Source: Candidula unifasciata
Lineage: Eukaryota; Mollusca; Gastropoda; Stylommatophora; Geomitridae
DNA: 64,000 nt
Reading direction: 5' to 3'
Assembly: GCA_905116865.2 (NCBI GenBank)
Contig: CAJHNH020004513.1
Location: 396,501 to 460,500 of the forward strand
Shown: piece by piece, positions 22,725-33,559 of the stretch
Position numbering within the stretch: position 1 is the first letter of the stretch
How the letters are laid out: each line of letters opens with the position of its first letter
Translations under genes and position numbers: made by a program
Notes under the pieces: generated by a model
Told to the model about the DNA's origin: nothing
The model's database searches: none
The model's input: only the letters and a program-made list of their open reading frames with translations

Positions 22725-25700
22725 CTGAAAATGAGAGAGGAAACAAATTACACATAAACACACATTTTAAACTCAGCAGCAAGAAACTCAAATATATATT
22801 TCTCAATATAGAAAATACCCCCCCCCCCCTTAATTTTCTGGCGTTACGCACTACTGGCACTTTTTTTAAGCACTAATGTAATAGGCCATTTTGTGCAATA
22901 AATCCATGTCACTGGAGGTAAGGAAAATAATTCTTGAAAGCTTTACAGAGCCAGTTTTAATATACGGCTGTGAAGCCATGACGATTAATAAACGAACTGA
23001 ACAATATCTCGAGGCTGCACATATGTGGTTTTGCACAAGAATCCTTAGAATTCTTTGGACAGCTAAGAAGAGTATAACCTAAATGTTTTGTTAGAGGCAG
23101 GTGCTCGGAGACAACTTATCAGAAACATAATGAAAAAGTAATTATTTTTTGGTCATGTTGTGACCATTGGAAATATCTGTGGAAAAAGACAGCGTGGGAA
23201 GATTCTTGACAGCCTCTTGTCATGGCATAGAGGGGTGTCAACACACGAACTGATACACGCAGCTGCGGATCACAGATTGTGGAGAGGCATGATCGCCCAC
23301 AGCAGTCAGTAAGGCACTTGATGATGAATGTAAGAGGCACTCTTTAGGGGGCAGCACCTTTCTAAAGACACTTTTTGGTGAGTACTGGCCCTTTTCATCA
23401 AGGAAAAAAAAACCTTGCCTTCAACAAATTTATGTGCTGACAAATCTAAATGCATTGACAAAAGATCATCAAGAATCTACTCAAAGTCTTACTCAACCTG
23501 ACCGTCCATATATAACATTATTCTCCAGTTACTCTTTTAATAACTTGGCCAAATAATTATGACTGCTTCTGTCTGATATCTGTGAAAAGTTGTCTTTGCA
23601 TCTTAGCCTCTTTCAAAACATTCAGCTTGCTCAATTTGTCTGTCCAAGGAATTGTAAGTATTCTTCTCAGAACCACATCTCTGTAGCTTCAAAGAAAATT
23701 CTGTGTGTGTGTGTGCTTGTCAATGATTCACCACTATATGATTCAACTCTTCCTATGTAACATGCAAGAATTCTTTTAAAACCTCCAATGGTAACAATTT
23801 ATTTGGTATGAAAAAAACTACAAACATTCATTAACTGGTGCTTGTGCAGAATAGGAATTAAATGGTATGATAGAATCATTAATGTAGAGCTTTAGGAGAG
23901 AACTAAACTAGTTCCAGTGGACCAAGAAGTGAAGAAAAGACGCAGGCATTGGATAGGACACATGTTGAGAAAGCGTGAAAAAATATAACTAGAATGTCTT
24001 TGTACTGGAACCCACAGAGGCATAGAAATTTAAAAATATGGGGAGGACATGGAGAAAGCTGCATGTGATAGTGAAGGATAGAACAACCTGGCGCAAGTTG
24101 GTTGAGAGCTTATCCTCTAACTGGGGGGTTAGAAGGTACAAGTAGAAGAAAAATACAACAATGAAATAAAGAAAAATAAAATAATTTGGCAATTAATTCT
24201 TATTTTCGCACCTTTCCGTCCAGGAACTTTTCTTTGAATACCTTCCCACCAGCCAACAGCTACCCCCCAGTCGCCTTTATGGTTTTTTATAAGCACAGCT
24301 CTCTGACCTTCCTTTGGGTTTAGAGTTATGCACTTTTTCGTGTCACTGACCTACAAAATTAGAATAAAAATGCATACTTATAAGTGTACAATCTTACATG
24401 TAAGTTTGCATGCACATAGTATAACAGATGGAAATGGTGACAAATCCAACATTTATTGGTTGAAAATAAAATACAGCAAAGGTTACAAACATGATAAACA
24501 TTGTACCATAAAATGATTCACTTTTGTGTTAACAACACTCTTAGAACGTTCTTGTCATGGATAACTTGTACAAATCAGTATGTAGTAGTAGTAGTACTTT
24601 TACCCCACCAGGACATCACACAACTGATAAACACCCAATGACACAAAGTGCCACCATGCGGATGGGGATCACCCATGGAGAGGTCCCGGAAACTGTGTTT
24701 AGCCATTAGGCCATATTTATGGCCCCTGGCAAGAGCCAGAGTGGGGCTTAAAAATAACTAAAAATTACATCCAACAAGGGGATGGCTGAGATTAGTATAG
24801 GATAACAAATCAATATTTTAACAACTTCCCTTTCTGGAAAGTCTGTGCCAAATAAATAACTATTGGAACTTTCCCTTCTGGAAAACCTACAAGGTCCGAC
24901 AATTAAGTAATGAGACTAATTCCATAAAAATTAAAATAATCAAGTTGAAGATATAAAACGTATTTTATTCAAAGTAAGCCCCTTTATGCACTGATAAAGC
25001 AAGTGGCATGATCTAACAAACACTGGAACAACCTCTGTTGTTCTTTTGTTGTTATGGCCCTTAAAGTCAATGTTAAGGCTTCACAGAAGCGTCTTTTCAA
25101 GGGTAACTTTAATTTTGGGAACAGAAAATAAATCACAGGGAGACAAATCTGGGGAATAGGGTGGCTGGTTGAGAACACACACTTATTTTGGGGCCAAAAT
25201 TCCTGTACAACTACCGCCTGGTGAGCTGGTGCAGTGCCATGAAGAAGGAAAAAGCTGCCAGGTGTTGAATACTCGAGTCAGACTCAGAGAATCCCTTTCA
25301 ACAGACGTTTCAAAATACTTAAATAAACTGTGGCTGTGACGGTCTGTCCCTCTGGAAAAAATTCTTTGTGAATAACTACTTTGCTGTCATAGAAGCACAC
25401 CAACATTGTCTTCACTTTTGCCTTTTGAAGATGGATTTGTTTGCCTTTTGGTGCCCTAATATGGACTGAAAGTATATAGTTCTATCATCCAGCTAGTGAG
25501 CTGAGTGTATGTTACAACACTGTGGGCCGCTGATTTATTTTGAAATGCTTTTGGACTGTGCCAAATGTCATTTGGATTTTGAACTGCAGATTCAGGAAAT
25601 GCCATAGAACTGATGGTGCCTTATGCGATCAACTGCATGTGCAACCACTGATTTGTTGTAAATTCTGCTTACATTGATGATGATCTGCAATTCTAGAGCA

Positions 25701-26340
25701 GGACTGTTTGTGTTAACCCTTCTGACAGCTGCCTTATGCATTTACAATATATGTATACTTTTGGCTTTGCCAAGACTGCAGTCTGTGTTCATGTTGTCAC
25801 AAGCGGCAGCAGTGGGCCATGTGTGTGGTTTTTGTAGGTACAGGAACGTAACAACTATGTGGTGACTCGTTTGATGTGAAGTTGGAACTGCCATTACTAG
25901 ATTTATTTATAAACAGTACAACATAACTGTAGTTTACCATTTCAGGAAGTGGCAGCTGGTCTCCCACGACCAGATGAGCTACGGACACCATCTTTTCCCC
26001 AAAGAACACATGCACTGCTGACATCAGCAGAGGTTCGCTGTGAATCATCCGGACTGTGAAGACAACTTTCTTGGTATGATTCAGCAACCTGCAACCCAAA
26101 AACACGGTGGCTGCACTAGGTCTTATCTCAGATGGCTTGATCTCTCTACAGAGCAGTTGGGTGCCTGCCTAGAGTGTCCCCAAAAGCATGAACTCCATGG
26201 CTATATTAAAGCCCCCCCCCCCTCTTTCCCACAGAGAAATTTCACCCTTGAACCAAACAGTGCAGTCCCAAAACAAGCAGGTAGCATTCATGCACCACAG
26301 GCATCAGAACCTGGGAATTTGGACACTGTGGGGCACCCCT

Positions 26341-26378
<38 letters not shown>

Positions 26379-29300
26379 GTAGTTAAACAAGGCCCTTCCA
26401 TCCACTGGTGTTGATACAGACACACTAATAGTTATTATTGTTAATTATATTAGGCTAAAGGCACCCCCCCCCCTCCCCCCAATTCCCCTCATGTTTTCTC
26501 TGCAACAGTGCCCCTGTTTACAGCTACACTGTAAAAACTCCCCTGGTGAGTTCATTTCTGTCAAGACATCTTCGTTACTATATGTATCCTTCCATGATGT
26601 TCCCTTCTTTTATCTCTAAAAACATATCTCCACAGCTTCCAATCATTTTTCTACTAATCAGCTGCCTATAATTCAATTCTGTTCAGCAGGACTGGTTTTA
26701 TATTTAGCTCCTGGGAACTCTCACTGACAAAGCCAGACTGTGTGGAATATTCTTCATTTTGTGAAATGCTGCTTTTGTTTCAGCTATTCTACATTTAACT
26801 TGACAGAAGTACAGCAAGCTAATAAAACCACAGACTAGGACAGACAAAAATATGCATACACCAGTTTTGAATCTTTCAGCATCATCTGATTTAACTTTTT
26901 TTTTTGGTATTTAATGGTGTTAATTTCAAGCAACTAAAATTTAAATTTAAGAAATTAAAATAAAAACACTATGGGGCAAAAGTCAGACCAACACTTATGA
27001 TAGAATGAGTTAATGTAACAATTGTATGAGATGAAACCAAAATTTACTGTTTTTGGACTTCTTCTTCTTCTGCCTTTCTATCCCCCAATGGAGCACAGGC
27101 CCTTAACCAACTCACGCCAAGTCGTTCTATCCTTCGCCATTGCATGGAGCTCTCCCCATGTCCTCCCAATCTTTCTAACCTCATTCTCCAGCTCTCTTTT
27201 CCATATGTTTTTTGGCCTTCCTTTATTCCTATGCCCCTGTGGGTTCCAATGCAAAGACATTCTAGTTATGCTGTTCTCCTGTTTTCTCAGTGTGTGCCCT
27301 ACCCAACGCCAGCGTCTTTTCCTCACTTTCTGATCCACTGGAGCCTGTTTAGTTCTCTCCCAAAGTTCTACATTAGTTATTCTATCATACCATTTTATTC
27401 CATCTATTCTGCGCAGGCAACAGTTAATGAATGTCTGTAATTTATTAGTAATTGCCTTGGTTGTTCTCCATGTTTCCGCCCCATACAATAGTACTGATTT
27501 GACATTAGAATTAAAAATTTTTAGTTTAGTATTTCTTTTAATTTCTTTTGACCTCCACAAATTCCCTAGCGCTATGAAAGCCCCTCTTGCCTTTTGTATT
27601 CTTATTTTAATATCTCTATCAGTTCCTCCATCTTTATCTACATTACTGCCTAAATAGGTGTACGACTCCACGTCTTGGAGTGGGGTGCCATTAAGAGAAA
27701 CCACATTACTATTTGCCTGATTTATTCTTATTATCTTTGTCTTTCCTTTATGGATTTTCAGACCAAGCTGCTGTGATCTCGCATTAAGTATATTTAATTT
27801 ATCTTGTATCTGATTCCGTGAATGGGTCAGAAGAGCAATATCATCAGCGAAGTCCAGATCATCAAGCTGTTTTGTAGGGGTCCATGAGGGAAAGCTAACA
27901 GATGCTTTTGTTTTTTGACTAACCAAAGAAAAATATTGATTTGAAAGGTACTTCTCAGTGGGGGGGTTACAGGGCCCCATTTTAGGAAAAAAGAATAACC
28001 CTCCTAATAAGCATATTACAATATATATGTACAAAGTGACAAATTTAAGGTGATTCCTTTGATGTCGGAGTGCATAAGCCTGAGAGGCGACAAACCAGCA
28101 GTCTTATACAAATAAGCTAGATCTGTAAAATGGAAGTGATTGACAAATCCTAAGTTCTGGAACAAGACTAAAATCCAGAAGTGGTTGAACTATAACTTTT
28201 TGCTGGAGTTTACAGCTGGTGAATGTGAAGAATGTAAAAAAAACAAAAACATTATGTGACAGAAGTAGTCAGACTAACAATTTATGATAATATGGGTTAA
28301 TGTAACAAATGTCTGAGATAAAACAGTTGGAGGAATTAACTGTTGTCGGACTAACCAATGAACATATGGTGCGTCAGACTAACAATTTGTAATAAATGGG
28401 TTCATGAAACAAATGTCTGAGATAAAACAGAGTTGGAAGTTTTCGGACTAACCAATGAACATATTGTGTCTTGAATGATACTGAACGACTAAGTCCGACT
28501 ATCAAGAATGGGCCAGCTACTGACAGAAGAGAAATAATCAGTGCCAAAAGACTAAGTAAATGCTGTGCGATTTTTTTATTTCGTGGAAAATGATTCTTCA
28601 CTGTATAGACTGCATACCCTGGCTGTACCCATTGGAGCAGGGAGACAAGAAAACCATGCAGGAGCCATCCATTGTCACATCAGCCAGAAGAGAATGGGAA
28701 TTTTCCTAACAACCCTCAGAAATGCTCATGAGGAGATTAAATGAATAATGAACAATGAATGAGCTTATGCAGCTACTTACCTGTGGGAAGCAACCGAGCA
28801 GACACTAACTACCCCTGCAGGTAGCCGTGGCAGGGGGATAGGACCCCACAGAGACTCCTTATCCTCTGGCATTATACAGCTTTGGTAATCCCCTGGTTCA
28901 AGTCTGAGCACACAAGGGCCTAAAGATGGGGCAGAGCAGCTCCAAGCCTGAACAATCATAATAATTCTGTAGTTGCCTATGGTTATAAAATCTGATAACA
29001 GACACAAGGGAGGTAAAAGGAAAACAAGCAAGTAGCAGAATATGATGCTTGAATCATATTTCTGTTGTCCAATATGCACTTGATGCGGTCAACTTACGCA
29101 AGCCCCATATTTACTTAGCCGGAATTACTTTACCTGGTAGCCCTTTTGACTGGGTCGATCTGGGAGCCAAAGTAATTTTCTTGTCAAAAATCTGACTAGA
29201 TTGCAGATTCTAACCCAAGATTTTCGGCCAGCAGGTGGGACCAGGGTATGACAACAATTAGTAACAAAAGAACTGTAGTAAAACCTCAGTAACATAAACA

Positions 29301-31935
29301 TTCACTTAAGAAAAACACACTTAACAGCTCCATCAGGGATGCATTATTATTATTTGTCCCTAGTTATAACAAAGTTTTAAAAGGCAAACTATTTTTGGTC
29401 CTTTGGAATTCATGTTAACTCTTTCCATCCCAAACAATGCACCATGTGTGACTGTGATTCATGTTTATCAATCAACATGTTATGTATGTTTTTTCATCTT
29501 ATGTTTAGTGGGGGACTTTAAAGAACTTTGACAATACATCTGTTTCCTATAAGGCTTGTATCTCTGAGATGAAATGAGCAAAGAATTAAAAACAGACCCT
29601 GAAATGGGAAAGAAGTGATCTAAAAAAAAGGAGGTCATTCAAGAGAAACATTAAGAACATTATTATTAAAGGCAACAAAAAATCTGGGCTGGACTGCCAT
29701 GTCAGAAATTGAGAGATTTGCATGGAATAAAATAAAGTGGAGGAATCACATGCAAGCCCTATCTGACATCTAACGGTACACAAAGAATGATAAAGATGAT
29801 AATAAAAGTTGTATATTTGTCACACCTGGAAGTAGTATATCTATGAGTTTAGTACAGCCATTCTTAACTCTCTCCGACATTAGCTAGGACCTTGTGAGAC
29901 CAAAAGTGTTAATCAGGTTTTACTGTTTAAATATTACATGTGGCAAAGCTACACCCAATGTATGTTGAGTGGTGATGTTACTGTATGTGTTGGGGTGAGA
30001 GGGGATAGACCTACTACCCCCCCCCCCCCTCCCGTCTCCCCCCACACACAAAAAACATGTCGTAAACATTGACAAATTTTGAGATATTCTTTTTAAAGTC
30101 GTAGTGCATCTGCCTGAGAAGTGAGGAACCAACAGTCTGCATACAAATAAGCTAGATCTGCAAAACAGATGAGCAAGCAAAACTCAAGTTCTGATATTGA
30201 TAAGAGGAAGTTCCCTGTGTGGGTTCCGATGCCACACTGTGGGGAAACACTGACCCCTAACAAGCATGTCATAAGGGTTGAGTATTTAGGGTTTCCTTCA
30301 AAGTCGGAGTTGAGTGTGTCTGCCAGAGAGACGAAAAACCAACACTATGTTCACAAAAAGTGAAATATGTAAAACTGATGTGCATGCAAAACTCAGGTTC
30401 TGGGACAAGACTTAGAAGTCCAGAAGTGGAAAAAAAAAAAAAACCAGAACTTTCTGCCAGAGTTTACAGCTGTTGAACGCGAAGAAGAAGAAAAAGAGGA
30501 GAGTCCAAAAGTTCTTGACTGACTTTCATACATATAGAAAATATTGTAAAGACAGAACAGAATGAAAGAATAGACTGTGAGCCCTCTGTGATGTATAAAT
30601 TATACCATAGGATGATGATAATGATGAACACACAAATAATCAGCTCACCAGCCCTATGGACAAACTGTCTCCGCACTCAAATTCATCATTAGCCGTTAAT
30701 CCTTTACCAGTTAGGGGCTGAATCTTCTTCAACAGATCAATCCTGCCCTCTCCGACAACATCGCTGCTCCCAAGACACAGCCTCCCAGACTTCTGCTGAA
30801 GGTTCACAATGATTTTGTCATTGTAGCGAGTATCAAACTGGAAATGGATGTTAATCCTGTGATCTTCCAATGTACGAGAGGTTCCCTTGATGGTAGCGAT
30901 GTTTTCCGTAACGTAAAGTGAGCGGCTGAAATTCTGATATCCTGTATTGTAGCAAAGCTTGAGTTTATATGATTTTCCTGTTGGAAGCCCAGTTATACGA
31001 ATTCTCTCAAGAAACACATCAGCTTGCTTGCTGCAAACCTTGAAGATCTCTTCCCTGCTCATTGCATTTAGTTTAGAATTTGGTGGCTCTCCGCGATACA
31101 TCGCTCCATAATATGAAAACTTTTCATTAAATGCCTTACGCCAAAGATTTCGTGTCTTGGCCTCGTACAGCGATAGTTTTGAACCAGGTGAGCGGTTACT
31201 GACAGCATCATCATGGGGAAGCAAACAGCCAAGATAGCTCTGTGTATCATCCTTGTAGAAATGTGGATGAAGCATGTGTGTGTGCCACATGAGATCAGTG
31301 TCACAGCATGGTACTAGAAACATCCCAGGGTTGTTTAATTTCAAATACAAGAATTTCTTGTAACGCAATATTGCACTATTTAAGAACTTCTCATCTCTGT
31401 AGTGAGGAAGACTGACTTGATAATTGAACGTCCTTTGTCTACAAATAGCTGATGCTAGATTATAAGTCAAGGCCGAAACAAATTCGCAGTCAAACCATGG
31501 AGTTACAGCATCACATGCAGAAAAAGGCACATCTGTGTACTCGTTTCGCCATAGTCGTTCAGAATCTTTGATCAGATCTTTACGCTTAGCCCTGTCTATT
31601 ATATGATGGTCGATGACTTTCCCCACAATATTCTTGCAGTCGGTGTTGTAAGCTTCTGGGCACAACATGTGGCAATGCCACACCCATTCTATATCAAGTG
31701 GTGCTGGTAAGAGTCTCCCGGGGTGCTTTGCAACCAAAGGCAGCCAATATCTTTCATATCGCTGAATTGCACATTCAACTAACGGCCCTTCATAAAGTTC
31801 TGGTCTAGCGGAAATTTCACTCAGAAAATCTAATAAAAATCTGGTAGTTTCTAGCAGATCCACAGAAACGGGAACTTCATTTGCATCAAAGGCTGCTGAG
31901 CAAGCAGAGCTAACACTTCCATGCCGGAGAGACAT
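21208..31935 (-). CDS. Complete five-exon gene, DUF1399 / glycine-rich-domain (GRDP-like) protein
   Basis: Exons 31935-30649, 28947-28781, 26088-25938, 24350-24212 and 22724-21208 (1287+167+151+139+1517 nt) join without a stop into 1086 residues. Every junction is GT/AG and the phases match (0, 2, 0, 1). Seen in the protein: paired W-H-x-H-M motifs at residues 86-90 and 217-221, each in an aromatic, Asp-rich setting typical of DUF1399; a beta-rich C2-like stretch about 305-429; a conserved-looking core about 486-600 (NHKGDWGVAVGWWEG at the exon 4 level); hydrophobic segments about 640-657 and 685-706, the second followed by KKKRR; then an acidic low-complexity tail (about 780-1000) and a Gly/Ser/Asn-rich end with a five-Gly run. 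Family role: plant members are linked to stress and developmental responses; the animal function is not established. No signal peptide is seen. The start at 31935 has A at -3, with stops upstream. Family assignment comes from motif recognition, not a search. Confidence 0.85.
22887..23326 (+). mobile_element. LINE fragment (group A-like) in DUF1399 intron 4
   Basis: Broken frames give LESFTEPVLIYGCEAMTINK and RILRILWTAKKS, then LLSWHRGVSTHELIHAAADH, typical of LINE C-terminal regions, ending in a (GAT)n tail. AATGTAATAGGC at 22875-22886 is repeated with one mismatch at 23327-23338. It lies antisense to the host gene, 160 bp from exon 5. Confidence 0.8.
23830..24150 (+). mobile_element. LINE group B 3' end in DUF1399 intron 4
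   Basis: It reads GIKWYDRIINVEL, then VKKRRRHWIGHMLRKR, and EGXX-like blocks ending KDRTTWRKLVESL with a short GAAGAA tail. Several frameshifts are present. It is antisense to the host gene and ends about 60 bp from exon 4. Confidence 0.7.
24212..24350 (-). CDS. DUF1399 gene exon 4
   Basis: The exon is preceded by TTTTGTAG and encodes VSDTKKCITL, a Lys/Gly/Trp-rich core (GDWGVAVGWWEG) and VPGRK. It ends in phase 1 at a weaker donor, G|GTGCGA. The first two bases of exon 5 complete a Gly codon. The 139-nt length and phase fit both neighbours. Confidence 0.8.
24890..25460 (-). mobile_element. mariner-type DNA transposon relic in DUF1399 intron 3
   Basis: The left end, after TA at 24888-24889, is CAAGGTCCGACAATTAAGTA, a mariner-like terminus. 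Minus blocks KAKVKTMLVCFYDSKVVIHK, EFFPEGQTVTA, HGTAPAHQAVVVQEFW, TSHPIPQICLPV and YFLFPKLKLPLK parallel the catalytic DD34D region of mariner transposases. Frameshifts break it, and its 5' half and other terminus are not found. The catalytic Asp near DNAPAH is lost (GTAPAH). Confidence 0.75.
25938..26088 (-). CDS. DUF1399 gene exon 3
   Basis: This 151-nt exon lies between GGGTTGCAG and ATG|GTAAAC. Its first base completes the split Arg codon from exon 2 and it ends in phase 0. It encodes HTKKVVFTVRMIHSEP and a hydrophobic beta-like run ending LPLPEM. It was easy to miss because it is short and has no start codon of its own. Including it makes the natural acceptor of exon 4 fit in phase, which is strong support for both. 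Confidence 0.8.
26100..27048. other. DUF1399 intron 2, proximal part
   Basis: Two C runs (26210, 26463), an AT run (26345-26374) and no coding signal. The plus-strand 124-residue frame at 26040-26414 is antisense to exon 3 and ends in the AT run, so it is not called. Confidence 0.6.
27060..27909 (-). mobile_element. LINE group B copy with 5' inversion, in DUF1399 intron 2
   Basis: Minus-strand frame from LDDLDFADDIALL through YTYLGSNVDKDGG, LLYGAETWRTTK, RRWRWVGHTLRKQ, GRPKNIWKRELE to LVKGLCSIGG is nearly intact and ends in a (GAAGAAGAAG) tail. GTTTTTGGACT at 27049-27059 and GTTTTTTGACT at 27910-27920 flank it. Its first 25 bp (27884-27909) are the inverse complement of a more upstream part of the same LINE. 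It has the same orientation as the host gene. Confidence 0.85.
27955..28245 (+). mobile_element. R3 repeat in DUF1399 intron 2
   Basis: GGGCCCCATTTTAGG, CCTAATAAGCATATTAC, GCATAAGCCTGAGAGG, GGAACAAGACTAAAATCC, CTGGAGTTTACAGCTGG and GTGAAGAATG. It is antisense to the host gene. Confidence 0.75.
28252..28478. repeat. Tandem repeat of about 112 bp in DUF1399 intron 2
   Basis: GTCAGACTAACAATTTATGA, AACAAATGTCTGAGATAAAA, CGGACTAACCAATGAACATA occur twice. A third, older unit at 26975-27059 is split by the LINE B insertion and resumes at 27921 (AACCAAAGAAAAATATTG). Confidence 0.75.
28781..28947 (-). CDS. DUF1399 gene exon 2
   Basis: The acceptor is TGATTGTTCAG followed by a GCT codon; the donor is AG|GTAAGT, a perfect consensus. 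The exon is 167 nt, starts in phase 0 and ends with two bases of a codon. It encodes a Cys/Pro/Leu-rich stretch (AWSCSAPSLGPCVLRLEPGD at the start) that follows exon 1 in frame. The open frame runs further upstream, but only this acceptor matches the phase of exon 1. Confidence 0.75.
29085..29255 (-). mobile_element. S2 SINE fragment in DUF1399 intron 1
   Basis: GACTGGGTCGATCTGGGAGC, CAAAGTAATTTT and TTCTAACCCAAGATTTTCGG match the S2 body and box B. Same orientation as the host gene. Confidence 0.6.
29985..30200 (+). mobile_element. R3 repeat in DUF1399 intron 1
   Basis: ACATGTCGTAAACATTG, GTCGTAGTGCATCTGCCTGA, GAGGAACCAACAGTCTGC, ATACAAATAAGCTAGATC and CAAAACTCAAGTTCTG, then truncated and followed immediately by another copy. 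Confidence 0.7.
30207..30490 (+). mobile_element. R3 repeat in DUF1399 intron 1, second copy
   Basis: TTCCCTGTGTGGGTTCCGAT, CCCCTAACAAGCATGTCATA, GGGACAAGACTTAGAAGTCC, GCCAGAGTTTACAGCTG and a GAAGAAGAAGAAAAAG tail. It ends 150 bp from exon 1. Confidence 0.8.
30649..31935 (-). CDS. DUF1399 gene exon 1 (start codon exon)
   Basis: The exon encodes residues 1-429 and ends in phase 0 after a Leu codon at a GTGAGC donor (30648-30643). It carries both W-H-x-H-M motifs (DIEWVWHCHM and DTDLMWHTHM), the diagnostic part of DUF1399, and the beyond-300 beta-rich stretch. A TTCTTATCACAG sequence 20 nt upstream of the ATG (ending at 31955) could be the acceptor of a 5'-UTR intron, so transcription may start farther upstream. 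Confidence 0.9.
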
Positions 31936-32106
31936 TTTTACTGTATCTTAACGTCTGTGATAAGAACTGCTAATTTAAGACCATTTTGCTAGCAAGAACA
32001 ACAGAAAATTAATCTCATAATGAATAACATTTCTGCACCAGTGGTTTCTTTGAAAACACTATAATAATGACATAAATTAATACATTTTATCAATATACTA
32101 CTGAGA

Positions 32107-32877
32107 CTTCAGAACACACAGACGCCCAAGAAAAAATCAATCGACTCCAGAATTTCTCAGAACAAATTGGACTCCAAATTAACACCGCAAAAACAAAAAT
32201 TCTAGACCTTACCAACAGTTCAGTTGATATCACGCTGAACAACAACAGCCTTGAAAAAGTCAACAGTTTCACTTATCTAGGGAGCAAGATGTCATCTACA
32301 GGAGATACCGCACCAGAAATATCATTTAGAATAGCACTGGCATCTAGTGCCTTCAATAAACTGTCTAACATCTGGAAATCAAAGACACTTAGCAAACACA
32401 CAAAACTCAAGATCTTCAATTCTTGTGTGATTCCAGTACTAACCTATGGATGCGAGAGTTGGAAATCAACGAAAACTCTAGACACAAAATTAGACAGTTT
32501 TGAAAAATAAATGCCTTAGAAGAATACTAAATTTCAAATGGTCAGATTTCCGAACCAATACACAAATAAGGCAAGAATCCAGGCAAGAGTATGTGTCTAA
32601 TTTTATACGAAAACGCCGCTGGAACTATGTCGGCCACGTCCTTAGAATGGATAAATCAAGACTTCCTTACCAAGCCCTCATTTGGACACCACAGGGGAAA
32701 AGATCTCGTGGAAGACCAAGGGAAACCCTACGTAGAACTATCATCAGGGAAGGCTCGCTCATGGGCCACTCAAACATCCAAGACCTACAACGGATTGCAA
32801 CGGACCGCCGTGCATGGAGAGTCACGACCTCTGCCCTATGTGCCGCACTCGACACAAGAGGAAAGACTAACTAACTA
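32107..32877 (+). mobile_element. LINE group D copy just upstream of the DUF1399 start codon
   Basis: The frame is nearly open: TAKTKILDLTNSS, VNSFTYLGSKMSSTGD, VLTYGCESWKSTKTLD, then after one frameshift RRILNFKWSDFRTNTQ, RRWNYVGHVLRMD and RGRPRETLRRTI, ending GKTN and a (CTAA)n tail. ACTACTGAGA at 32097-32106 and 32878-32887 is the target duplication. It runs opposite to the host gene, 172 bp from its ATG. Confidence 0.9.
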
Positions 32878-32999
32878 ACTACTGAGAAAGGTGTACTAAA
32901 CTTGTAAATAATCCTGAAATTCACATAAAAATAATTACCAATGCTCCAATTAAATAACCCTGACAATCAGTGTCTTCTATAAAATAATTAAGCCAAGAA

Positions 33000-33559
33000 A
33001 CATCAAAAGCAAACACAATCTAACCCCTAACAAAACACAACTGCATATAGTAACAACCTCCTGCTGGTTAAGGGTTAAGTTCAACTTGTTCTACACTACA
33101 GAATCCTCATGTGAGAGAAAAGTAGGAGATAATTGATTTTTCGTTATCAGTAATGTTTACTTAATACTACAATGCAATCTCCATAAGATCTGTCATTGTC
33201 TGTGAAAGCTTGGACGATCCATCCCCTAAGAGATACTGGTGGCTATCATATGAACGGCGTCAGGGTAGTTTTCAAATGGTCATCCATCGATATCTCAAAA
33301 ACACTTTTAAATGGAATATTTTGATGTTAAGCACACTCCACTTATTTATTATATATAATGATAATACAAATACGTATTATTATATTATATGGTGGAATGT
33401 AGGTGGAAGTTTTAATTATTCGGCTATAAACAAGATAGGGAAAAAAACAACAACTTGATGTTGGATTGTTGGGTGAGCTTTTTAAAATTAATAAACAATT
33501 ACATTACAACCAAAGATAACTCGGTAACTCTAAGTAACTGAAAAGTCCAAATCCAACGT
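33000..33559. other. Spacer between LINE D and the candidate promoter
   Basis: AT-rich, no repeat match. If the promoter call is right, this is part of a 5'-UTR intron. Confidence 0.4.

Noticed and set aside
24345..24350. Alternative acceptor for exon 4 after GTCAG, joining exon 2 directly to exon 4
   Set aside because: It is in phase, but leaves out the 151-nt exon 3, which has good sites, protein-like content and makes the normal TTTTGTAG acceptor fit. It could still be a rare exon-skipping form.
26040..26414. Plus-strand 124-residue frame
   Set aside because: Its first part is antisense to DUF1399 exon 3 and its end is an AT repeat.
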